Below the pieces are notes generated by a model. That model made no database searches. It saw nothing but the letters and a program-made list of their open reading frames with translations, and had not been told where the DNA came from. A stretch of 64,000 bases of DNA from Heterohyrax brucei (lineage: Eukaryota; Chordata; Mammalia; Hyracoidea; Procaviidae): contig CM053154.1 in assembly GCA_028571685.1 (NCBI GenBank), positions 12,432,001 to 12,496,000 on the forward strand, read 5' to 3'. Shown one piece after another: positions 56,308 to 64,000 of the stretch (positions within the stretch are counted from its first letter, which is position 1; the number at the start of each line of letters is the position of its first letter). Made by a program: the position numbers and the translations under genes.

Positions 56308-56456
56308 ATAGTCATTGAGTGGATTCCAACTAATAGTGATCCGATAGGAGAGAGCAGAACTGCCCTATAGAGTTTCCCAGGAGCAGCTGGTAGATTTGAA
56401 CTGCTGACATTTTAGCTAGCAGCTGGATGCCTAACCACAGTGCCATCAGGGCCCCT
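56308..56456 (-). mobile_element. AfroSINE, minus strand
   Basis: CATTGAGTGGATTCCAACTA, GAGTTTCCCAGGAGCAGCTG, CACAGTGCCATCAGGGCCCC. It abuts an oppositely oriented copy. Confidence 0.85.
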
Positions 56457-56578
56457 GGTGACCCACTGATTAAGAGCTTGGCTACTAACCAAAATGTCAG
56501 TAACCAAATGCTATGAGGTTGTTCTACTCTGTCCTACAGGGTTGCCATGAGTCACAACTGACTCAACAGCAACAAGTT
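56457..56578 (+). mobile_element. AfroSINE, sense, forms an inverted pair with the previous copy
   Basis: GGTGACCCACTGATTAAGAG, CTAACCAAAATGTCAGTAAC, ATGAGTCACAACTGACTCAA. Shortened in the middle. Confidence 0.82.
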
Positions 56579-56696
56579 AGTTATTTTTATGTATGTAAGT
56601 ACATATGCTTATGTATATAAGTACATACATATATGGTTTTATATATGTGTGTGTATACATATACATACACACACACATACATATACACTTTACTAG
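56579..56696. repeat. (TATG/CATA)n and (CA)n microsatellite
   Basis: TATGTATGTAAGTACATA blocks turn into CATACACACACACACATACA. It lies inside the ERV-L LTR remains. Confidence 0.85.
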
Positions 56697-57207
56697 TGTC
56701 TTAATTATCTAATGTTGCTATCACAGAAATACCACAAGTAGATGACTTTAAGAAGAAAAATTTATTCTCCCACAGTCTAGGAGTCTACAAGTCTGAATTC
56801 AGGTACCAGCTCCAGGTGGAGGCTTTCTCTCCCTGTCAGCTCTAGGGTAAGGTCCCTGTCATCTCCCCAAGCCAAAGAGCTTCTCAGGAACCCCAGGTGC
56901 AAAGAATGTGTGACTCCCCTGGCTTGAACTTGGTGGTATGAGGTCCCATGTCTCTGTGCTGACTTCTGTCTTCTATATCTCAAAATTTTGAGACTGGCTT
57001 AAAACACAACCTAATTTTTTAGACTGAGTCTTGCCTTATTAACATAACTTTCACTAATTCCACTTCACTGATATCACAGAGGTAGGATTTACAACACATG
57101 GAAAGATCACATCAGATGACAAAATGGTAGACAGTCACATGATACTGGGAAGGATGGCTTAGTCAAGTTAACACACATTTTGGGAGAACACAATTCGAAC
57201 CATAACA
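56697..57207 (-). mobile_element. MLT1-like solo LTR, minus strand
   Basis: TGTCTTAATTATCTAATGTT, AACAGAAATACC-like start replaced by TCACAGAAATACCACAAGT, and end CAATTCGAACCATAACA. The neighbouring bases do not form a clear 5-bp duplication. Confidence 0.78.
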
Positions 57208-57311
57208 ATTGGTTTCTCTTCTCTAGAGAACTTAGCCTAAGACAGATAGTATTTCCTTTTTTTTTTTTTTTTTTAACCTCAGTAATTATGTACCTATAAA
57301 TAAATACACCT

Positions 57312-57428
57312 ATTGCCAGGGTGGAACAGAACTGCCCCACAGAGTTTCCCAGGAGCAGCTGGCAGATTTGAACTGCCAGTGTTTCAGCTAGTAGCTGAAC
57401 TCTTAAAACAACACTGTCAGGGCTCCTT
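57312..57428 (-). mobile_element. AfroSINE, minus strand, tail-truncated
   Basis: CCACAGAGTTTCCCAGGAGC, GATTTGAACTGCCAGTGTTT, ACACTGTCAGGGCTCC. Confidence 0.8.
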
Positions 57429-57459
57429 ATGGGTAGCATGCCCCAGTATCCTGCAAAAC

Positions 57460-57655
57460 CCCTAGGCAGCTCAAATGGTTAAGCATTTGGCTATTAGGAA
57501 AAAGGCTGACGGTTCAAATACACCCAGCAGTGTCTTGGAAGACAGGCGTGGTAATGTGCTTGCATCAACAGCCTCGAAGACCCTATGAAGCTCAGCTCTA
57601 CCCTGCAAACACAGTCACCGTGCGTCACAATCAATTCAACAGCAACTAATAATAA
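57460..57655 (+). mobile_element. AfroSINE, sense, long form, diverged
   Basis: CTCAAATGGTTAAGCATTTG head, GTGCGTCACAATCAATTCAA tail followed by CAGCAACTAATAATAAC. Confidence 0.82.
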
Positions 57656-57839
57656 CAGTCACCTCTTTAAAATAATAAACCCTTCAAGTGAGATGAAAGT
57701 GGTGCAGAAAAAGAAAACTTTGCCATACAGAAGTATCCACACAGACCTTCTAAATCCTTATTATATCAAAATGTCTCACCACAAAAAAACTCAAGGATGG
57801 ACTTACATTACAAAGTGATCACATTTCAGAAGTATCACA

Positions 57840-57997
57840 AAACCAGTTGCCATCTAGTCGACCCCAACTCACCATCACCCCCTGTGTCAGAGCACAATTG
57901 TGTCCACAGGGTTTGCAATGACTGGTCCTTTCCAATGACTTCCATCTGTTTTGGTTAGCAGTGGAGCATGTTAAGCATTTTTACCAACCAGGGAAGG
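57840..57997 (-). mobile_element. AfroSINE, minus strand
   Basis: TGCCATCTAGTCGACCCCAA, CACAGGGTTTGCAATGACTG, TTTTGGTTAGCAGTGGAGCA. Confidence 0.82.
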
Positions 57998-58396
57998 ACT
58001 TCTCAGAAGGATCAGTGTCCCTTTAAATAAAATCTGAGCAACTGTTTGATTACAAATCATTCAGTACTTCACAGATGGAAAAATCAAAAGCTGAAAGTGT
58101 TCCTAGCCACTGCGAATTGGTATCAAGCAGCACTTCAAATAAAGCAAATCTTAAAAATATAGTAATTCAGAATCGGGCAGTTTCATGTCGAACAGTCAAT
58201 TTGTCTGTTACAGCCACAGCTTGACAGCCCTTCCTGCTTAGTGAATGAATGAACGATAGCAGTTTCCTGGTTAGGTCTCCAAGGATCTGAAACTCAAGTT
58301 TTGCAGTCTACCCAAACTCAGGTGAGTCAGATACACAACCCAGGATGCCAGTTCATTAGTTCTTAAGGCAAAACCCAGAAAACTGGGAGGGAAATG
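57998..58396. other. Intergenic, nothing recognised
   Basis: Unique sequence without gene-like features. Confidence 0.55.
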
Positions 58397-58560
58397 GAAA
58401 CCCTGGTGGCTTAGTGGTTAAGCGCTACGTCTGCTAACCAAAAGGTTGGCACTTCGAATCCACCAGGCCCTCCTTGGAAACTCTATGGGACAGTTCTACT
58501 CTGACCTACTGGGACTCTATTAAGTCAGAATCCACTGGACAACAGCGATTTGGGCTTTGG
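58397..58560 (+). mobile_element. AfroSINE, sense
   Basis: GGAAACCCTGGTGGCTTAGT, CTAACCAAAAGGTTGGCACT, AAGTCAGAATCCACTGGACA. Well preserved. Confidence 0.92.
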
Positions 58561-59289
58561 CAAGAAGGAGCTGAGATCTGGGTTCAGTTCCCGTTCTTCA
58601 GCTCCCCACTTTCTAGACCCCATTCACACCATCTGCTGTCTGTTAACACACCCTTTCTTTGGTGAAGTACATCGGGTTCTCTTTAAGCACATTTTAGGCC
58701 CCAGGGAAACACTGTTTGACCACTGAAACTAGGATGCTCTTACAGTTATTTCCCAAGAATTTAGGACACTTAGGTGGCTGTGGATCTGAACACATTTTGT
58801 GTTGCTGCCCCCATCTTCATTCTCTGAGGGCATCTCGATAAACATTTTCTTGGGGTACATGGACACAGCTCCCTGGCAATTTCTAGATTCCAAGCCCACC
58901 CAAACTGGGATGTTTTCGCTGTCTCAAAGGAAAAACGCTGGGGCAGCTGTGGTGAGTTCCTCGATTAGGAATTCGCCCCTCCACAATGCCTCAGAGAACC
59001 CCAAAGGAAGTTGGGGGTCCTAATGGACTAAGACCTTACCCAGCCGAGATAAAAATCACAGCACAGGGCTTCCAGAAAGGAGCCAGAGAAAAGAGTCGCC
59101 ACGGCAAAGCGATAAATAAATAAATAAAGAATTAGGCACCCACAGAAGAAGAAGGGCGCCAAGGGCTGTCTGACCCCTCCCGCTGCCCAGAGCCCACAGT
59201 GAGGTCTCCGTTGAGTTTCTGCATGGGGCTGCAGCGGCCTCGGGCTACCCAGGGACTCGCACCAGGCGTTAGAGAGCTGGTCTGCTTGC
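58561..59289. other. Flank upstream of the MCMBP CpG island
   Basis: No repeat recognised. CpG density rises after about 59150. A short (ATAA)n run lies at 59111-59129. Confidence 0.55.
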
Positions 59290-59312
59290 ACAGGGCGACA
59301 GAGCGATGCACT

Positions 59313-59452
59313 AGCCCGGCGCCCCCCCCCCCGAGCCCGGCGCCCCCCCTCCGAGCCCGGCGGCCTCCCCGCGAGCCCGGCGGCCCCCCCCGAGCCCGGC
59401 GCCCCCCCCGAGCCCGGCCCCGCCCGAGCCCGGCGCCCCCCGAGCCCGGCGC
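59313..59452. repeat. C-rich minisatellite, eight units of 16-20 bp
   Basis: AGCCCGG recurs: GAGCCCGG at 59333, 59353, 59373, 59392, 59410, 59426 and 59442, with a leading TAGCCCGG at 59312. Units are separated by runs of up to eleven C. The minus strand is thus made of repeated G-runs. Confidence 0.95.
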
Positions 59453-59634
59453 TGACGTGCAGCCGGAGGCGCACCAGTCGGGCCTCCCGCGGGCCTTCAA
59501 TATGGCGCCCGAAAGCCCCGCCCCCCGCGAGCGCGCCGCCCCGCCTCCCGCCGCGGGGCCGCGCCGCGCGCCCCCGCCGCCCCTCCCCGCGCGAGCTCCA
59601 CCCAGGTCGCAGGCAGCGCGGTCGGCGGCGCCTA

Positions 59635-59643
59635 TTTCCCGCC
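59635..59643 (+). promoter_or_regulatory. MCMBP: E2F-type motif
   Basis: TTTCCCGCC matches the E2F consensus TTTSSCGC. About 260 bp upstream of the MCMBP start codon. Confidence 0.6.
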
Positions 59644-59902
59644 ATTGTGCGAAGTGGAGGCTGAGGGGCCGCGCGTCGCGCCAGCCGTTGCCAGCAGCTC
59701 CTTCGCGGCGGCCGCCGCAGCCGCGGCTCTCTGAGGCGCGGGGAGGTCGGGCGGCCGCACGCCGCGGCTCGCCCTGCGTGGGAGGGCGCGGCGAGGAACG
59801 GCCGAACCCCTGAGAGGAGGAGGCGGAGAAGGGGCGCCGGCAGTCCGGACGCGCTCGCCCCGCGGATCGCAGTCGCTGGCCGCGCCGGGGCCCCTCGGCG
59901 AG

Positions 59903-59960
59903 ATGCCGTGCGGAGAGGATTGGCTCAGCCACCCGCTCGGGATCGTTCAGGGCTTCTTCG
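59903..59960 (+). CDS. MCMBP: MCM-binding protein, coding exon 1 (residues 1-19)
   Basis: MCMBP associates with MCM3-7 in place of MCM2. It is implicated in handling and dismantling of the replicative helicase and in supply of nascent MCM subunits; it acts in the nucleus. Here ATG (59903-59905, G at -3) opens MPCGEDWLSHPLGIVQGFF and the exon ends after one more G at a consensus donor (G/GTGAGT). This N-terminus is the one of vertebrate MCMBP. Exon 2 is not in the window: intron 1 runs off the end. The gene is divergent from SEC23IP, start codons about 15.2 kb apart. Only this exon is visible, so the identification rests on 19 residues, the promoter context and the known neighbourhood of the two genes on human chromosome 10. 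Confidence 0.9.
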
Positions 59961-61340
59961 GTGAGTGGCCGGCCCCGGGGGCGGGCCGCGGAGTTTGGGA
60001 GCCCCGGGCCCTGGCCAGACGCGCGGGGCCACCCGGAGGGCTCGAGCGGCCCGAGGCAAGGCGGCCACCGGGCCTGCGCCGACGGGGGGCGCCCTGGCCG
60101 GGGAGCTGGGACACCGGGGTCCGGCTGGCTTCTCCTCGCGGCGTCCCCGGGCCGCGGCCGCAGGTGCCTCCCACCTGCCCGACTTGGCGATTCGCGGGCG
60201 CGGCCAAGGTGAAGTCGGGAGGGCCCGGGCGCGGGCTGTGACCGCCGGCCTCGCGTCCCGGGTGCGGGACCCGGACCCGAGTCGCTGGATTCGGAGAGGT
60301 CTCTGAACGTTCGTGGGGGCCCGCCGAGGTGGTCGAGGGGAAACACTGTGCCGATAGGAAGCCGACAGGAAATTTCAAAACTTCCGGTGTGTCGGGGGAG
60401 TGCGCGCCGCGCGGGGCAGAAGTTGGCTCCAACTCCTGGGTTACACACATCCTCTGTGGCAGATCGGTTTGAACGTTAGGGCTTCGTTTTCCCTCTGGAA
60501 TGACTTAAAAACCTGTCTGATGTGGACCTCCTCTTGTGCAATCGCTCGCAAAAATGTTGAACGACTCGAGAGTTTCTCGAAGGAGCTTGGAAACGCGGCA
60601 AGAAAACTTGTCAGGTTTTAGTTGGCAGTTGTTGTTAACACTGCTTTTCTGCTGAGGGCAAATTGAAAAAGAAATTAGATTTGTTTGCCATTGAATTGGG
60701 TATTTGACACGCCCCCTCCCTGATGTCCGCACGTAGGAGAGGTGGAGTCGCCCGGGCCAGCAGTGGCGGTGTGAGGTCGTGACACCTGACTTGTCTGGAG
60801 TTGCGCAGGAGCCTTGACTCTGGAAACGTTGTAGGTTGTTAGTGAGAAACGCTGATGAGACGCTAAGAAGCTCCAGCACTCAGAGTCGGTGTTCTAAAAT
60901 GTTTGTGCCGCTTTTAAGCTCGCTCAGCAACTTGGTCGTTTTACCTATAATTCTAACTGGTTATCTGGTTTCCCAAACCGCAACTAGAGGCAGCAAATTA
61001 GAAGAGGGTTTGGGTAGGTGTTATACAAACTGTAGCCACTAAACATTGACCACTTGATACAGTTCACGCGATGAGTGTATAGGATGTAGGGGAACCTGTG
61101 AAAGCCGGAACTCGATGGGACTGCTTTGTTTTTCCAGGTCTGGAAAGTTTTCCACCTTTGTAGCAATTTGCTGTCGCTGTCCGTGAGAAATATTTGCAGT
61201 TTCCATCTTCGACAGGGCTTCTGCAGGTTTAACTGTGTGTACATAGGATATATAGACAGAGACAAAACCAGGCAAAAGCTATGTAGAGGTCAAGGGTGAT
61301 TTGAGGAAGCGTCTGTCTCTTCCCTAAACAAACAAACAAA
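59961..61340 (+). other. MCMBP: MCMBP intron 1, CpG island tail and unique part
   Basis: The first 450 bases remain GC-rich; beyond is unique sequence. A (CAAA)n run lies at about 61326-61353. No second exon is visible. Confidence 0.6.
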
Positions 61341-61353
61341 CAAACAAACAAAA
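61326..61353. repeat. (CAAA)n microsatellite
   Basis: Seven CAAA-type units beside the T-poor end of a minus-strand SINE. Confidence 0.9.
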
Positions 61354-61354
61354 A

Positions 61355-61502
61355 ACCTGAACACACTGCTGTCACACTGATTCCTGCCTATGAGATGTAG
61401 TAGAACTGCCCCGTAGAGTTTCTAAGGAGTGGCTGGTGGATTTGAAATGCCAGCATTTCAGTTAGCAACTGTAGCATTTAACCGCTCTGCCACCAGGGTT
61501 TC
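61355..61502 (-). mobile_element. AfroSINE, minus strand (first of a tandem pair)
   Basis: CACTGCTGTCACACTGATTC, GAGTTTCTAAGGAGTGGCTG, CTCTGCCACCAGGGTTTCC. MCMBP intron 1, antisense to the gene. Confidence 0.88.
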
Positions 61503-61503
61503 C

Positions 61504-61666
61504 AGCCAAACACACTGCCGCTGAATTAATTCTGACTCCTAGAGACCCTATAGGGCAGAGTAGAACTGCCCAATAAAGTTTCCAAGGAGCGTCTGGCAGA
61601 TTTGAACTGCTTACCTTTTGGTTAGCAGACCCACCACTTAACCCCTATGTTACCTGGGTTTTCATA
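61504..61666 (-). mobile_element. AfroSINE, minus strand (second of a tandem pair)
   Basis: CACTGCCGCTGAATTAATTC, AAGTTTCCAAGGAGCGTCTG, TTTTGGTTAGCAGACCCACC. Same orientation, directly adjoining the previous copy. Confidence 0.9.
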
Positions 61667-62735
61667 TCCCTTCCCTAAATCCTAGTAATTGATTTTAATG
61701 AATAGTGGAACCAGTAACTGATATTAATGCCCCCCCAATGCAAGTGACAGTTAAATTATGATGTTGATTTTAAGAGGGTGCATAGACATAGGTACTTTTT
61801 GTTTGTTATAAGTACACATGGTACATAAAATGCTTTTTCAGGAAAAAAAATTCTTCAAAATACCGTTTTGGGACTTAAAGGATTAAGCTCCAGTTAACCA
61901 ATATTGATAAAATTCATTCATGAGAAATACACTTTACCCTAGTGTTGTTGGATAGATGAAATGATTTTATATTTGATGTAGGTTTAAATGTTTTGGAGTC
62001 AGATTCTGTCTCCTAAGTCTGTGCTCCCAAGAAGCCCATCTGTCATAGTATAGGAAAGGGTTAATTTGTGTATAAAATGCTGGCTTTACTGTGCTTTATG
62101 CATTTTGTAGGTTGTTGTGGAGGCCTGGACCTTATTTTCCTGGATATCTGATTCCCACATAAGTTGTGTGTTAGAAGAAACTAGTTCTGCCTTATAGTTA
62201 CATCTTTGCAGAAGCTGCTGTGATGTATAGACATTTTTGCAATATTTCCTTATCACTGTGGCTATATTGAGTACCTTTCTAATGCTAGCAATACAGGGAT
62301 GTTGTGTGGGCCAGTTCAATTCGCAGACTCTTTTGGTTTAGTAAGAAATTGTTTTAGATCTGTTTAAATCTGTTTCCCCAGATTAGAAGGTAAGGTGTGT
62401 CTATTGCCACCCTTCCTCTTAAAAAAGGGTCATTTGGTAGCATGTAACGAAGAATATGGAAGGCTTGTTAACCTTTCATCCCCAGAGATAGCCGCTGTTT
62501 GGTCATAGTTGTCCATTTTCTTTTCTTTGTGTTTGTTGAGACGTAATTTTTTAAAGTGGGAGTAGACAATCTTGGTGTAGCATATTACTCTGAAGTAGGT
62601 TTTTCTTAAGATATCTGGAATGTCTTTCCATTTGGGTCTGAGAGAATTCTTCTCCCATTCTTACTGTCCTGTCACATGCTGTCACATAAACATAGTAACC
62701 CTGTCATGTATTTTATGTTAGGTTTCTCAGTAACT
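61667..62735 (+). other. MCMBP: MCMBP intron 1, no gene
   Basis: Mostly unique A/T-rich sequence. Part of 62500-62690 may be an old LINE fragment, not assignable. Confidence 0.45.
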
Positions 62736-62890
62736 TAGAGCTGTGCTGCTCAATACAGTACGCAGCAGTCTCTTGTGACAACGTACTAAAAGTTAAGCAA
62801 AGTTAAATGTTTAGTTCCTTCATCTCACTAATCACAAACCAAGTAGCTGCTTGTGAATAGAGGTGGCAGTACTAGAAAGCACCGATACAG
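62736..62890. mobile_element. Possible hAT-type MER fragment
   Basis: GAGCTGTGCTGCTCAATACA and the later AAGTAGCTGCTTGTGAATAG recall a non-autonomous hAT with inverted ends. Weak. Confidence 0.3.
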
Positions 62891-63264
62891 AGTGTTTCTG
62901 TCATGTCAGAAAGATCTATTTTGCAGCACTGATAAAGGATATATTCTTTTTTTTTGAAGTCCGTCATGCTAGTTTTTTTGATAATCACCTGCTTATCTTC
63001 TTTCTCTACGGTCTGAATTCTGTCAGTCTTACCAGTTCTACTTCTTAAATGTTTCTTGAATTCATCCAAAAATCTACATCTGCAATGATACCACTGTAAC
63101 CGAGACCACTGTAGTCTCTTTCGTGGGGGACGGAAACAGCGTCCTGACTGCTTCAAGTCTCGGCTCTGTCAGTTCTGTTCCCTACGCCGGAACCAAACTG
63201 TTGTGTGAGTTCATATCACCTGTAAGAGCAGATCCGGACCTGTTAAAGTGCTGTATGGTACCAG

Positions 63265-63490
63265 TCCTGGCTGTATCACTGCCACATCCCCTTCACATGC
63301 TCCGTCTCAGCCATATTGAACTCTCAGTTCTTGACTTTGAACCTTGCCTCGAGGCTGTGACTTCTGCTCCTCCTTTGCCTTGTTCTCCTTCCTAACTCAC
63401 CTCTTACTTTCCTGGCTAAATCTTGCTCTTCTTTGGGAGTTTTAGCCAGCTTACACCCACAACTGCATGTTATCACAGCATTTTATGTGT
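63265..63490 (+). mobile_element. L2 LINE 3' region, sense
   Basis: CAGTCCTGGCTGTATCACTG, TGTTCTCCTTCCTAACTCAC and CTTCACATGCTCCGTCTCAG resemble L2 text. MCMBP intron 1. Confidence 0.5.
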
Positions 63491-63581
63491 CCCTGTTGAA
63501 ATTATGTGCTTCTTGCTAGGTAGTGTGCTCTAGAAATAATGTAGGGCTTGTATCTGCCCTGTTCACTGTTAAATCCTTTTT

Positions 63582-63742
63582 TGGAGCCCTGGTGGTACAG
63601 TGGTTAAGCAGTTGGCTGCTAACTGAAAGGGTGCTGGTTCAGATCCATTCAGCACCTCCACAAGAGGAAGACTCGGTGATCTGCTTCCATAAAGAATACA
63701 GTCTAGAGATTATGGTCATAAGCAGCCAGTAACAACAACAGT
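63582..63742 (+). mobile_element. AfroSINE, sense, long form
   Basis: GGAGCCCTGGTGGTACAGTG head, GATCTGCTTCCATAAAGAAT middle, then a shortened tail ending AACAACAACAG. Confidence 0.9.
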
Positions 63743-63835
63743 GTGTTTTCATTGCCTAGAATGTGACTTACTCACTGGAAGTGCTCAGTAAACATTTGGT
63801 GAACAGCAGATTGGGTAATCAGGACTAAAACTAGG

Positions 63836-64000
63836 AAACCCAGTCCACCACTGTCGAGTTGATTCTAACTCCTAGTGACCATGTAGAACAGGAGGCAACT
63901 GCCTTACGGAGTTTCCAAAGCTGTAAATCTTTACAGAAACAGCCACATCTTTCTCCCATGGAGTGGCTGGTGAGTTCAGACCACCGGTTTGTCAGTTTGC
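63836..64000 (-). mobile_element. AfroSINE, minus strand, cut by window end
   Basis: CACTGTCGAGTTGATTCTAA, GGAGTTTCCAAAGCTGTAAA, ATCTTTCTCCCATGGAGTGG. Long form; its head lies beyond base 64000. Confidence 0.9.

Larger units (their letters stand above)
55158..57245 (+). mobile_element. ERV-L 3' LTR (MLT2-like), expanded by nested insertions
   Basis: The LTR opens TGATGATTCAAATTGTGTGT. It continues after 56093 (TGACCATGGACTTGGGAATT, CACGTGAGCCATTTCCTTGC) and ends with TTCTCTAGAGAACTTAGCCT near 57240. It is interrupted by an MLT1-like LTR (55503-56092), two SINEs (56308-56578), a microsatellite and another MLT1-like LTR (56697-57207). Net LTR length is roughly 0.6 kb. Confidence 0.7.
59290..60420. 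promoter_or_regulatory. MCMBP: CpG island and promoter of MCMBP
   Basis: Dense CpG DNA surrounds exon 1. An E2F-type site TTTCCCGCC is at 59635-59643, as expected for a gene of the DNA replication machinery. A YY1-like ATATGGCGCC lies near 59500-59509. No TATA box is evident. The TSS is probably between the E2F site and 59880, but cannot be fixed from sequence. Confidence 0.75.

Noticed and set aside
59041-59300. An MCMBP upstream exon or alternative first exon
   Set aside because: No frame or donor site with recognisable content was found, only rising GC content.
59132-60448. A 438-codon open frame on the minus strand opposite MCMBP exon 1
   Set aside because: It is a product of stop-poor CpG-island DNA: extreme Arg/Gly/Pro/Ala content, runs over the minisatellite, no domain, and it overlaps a real exon on the other strand.
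61040-61270. MCMBP exon 2 in the unique part of intron 1
   Set aside because: No frame continues the expected protein in the right phase behind a good acceptor; the exon must lie beyond base 64000.
1-64000. CRISPR array, operon, phage or other prokaryotic system
   Set aside because: No regular spacer-repeat array or bacterial gene organisation; spliced vertebrate genes and mammalian repeats explain the window.

Overview
This window is mammalian nuclear DNA from an afrotherian, most likely an elephant or a close relative. Two things show this. First, two gene loci can be read exon by exon with GT-AG junctions. Second, more than 30 copies of an AfroSINE-type tRNA-derived SINE are scattered on both strands, together with an RTE-type LINE whose 3' end matches the SINE tail. 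Nothing bacterial, plasmid or CRISPR-like is present.

Region 1 (about 3.5-44.9 kb, minus strand) holds SEC23IP, the COPII-associated p125 protein. All 18 coding exons were located. They join in phase to a 1010-residue protein with an N-terminal serine/proline-rich region, a WWE domain, a GHSLG lipase-type motif, a SAM domain and a C-terminal DDHD domain. The start codon lies in a GC-rich promoter near 44.7 kb and the stop codon is at 3533-3535. The introns are full of LINE, SINE and DNA-transposon copies. The best resolved are an L1 nested in an older L1 (intron 15), a mariner copy split by a SINE (intron 12), an L1 3' end flanked by an 18-bp perfect target duplication (intron 12), and a SINE inserted in a SINE (intron 2).

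Region 2 (about 45-59 kb) is a gene-free spacer made largely of nested transposons. It contains an L1 3' end, a nearly full-length RTE broken up by one SINE and two MLT1-like LTRs, and a decayed ERV-L element (pol remnant plus an MLT2-like LTR) that has itself been invaded by two more MLT1-like LTRs, SINEs and microsatellites.

Region 3 (about 59.3-64 kb, plus strand) is a CpG island with a C-rich minisatellite and an E2F-type site, followed by coding exon 1 of MCMBP (19 residues plus one base) and the start of its intron 1. The two genes are divergent, with start codons about 15 kb apart. SEC23IP acts in ER-to-Golgi transport and MCMBP in handling of the MCM replicative helicase. They are neighbours rather than members of one pathway.

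I found no convincing unknown biological system. The points most worth checking are nested-insertion chronology, a possible RTE/SINE tail partnership, alternative splice acceptors in SEC23IP, the G-rich strand beside MCMBP, and inverted SINE pairs inside the SEC23IP pre-mRNA. Repeat family names are from recognition and not from a database search; boundaries without target duplications are approximate.
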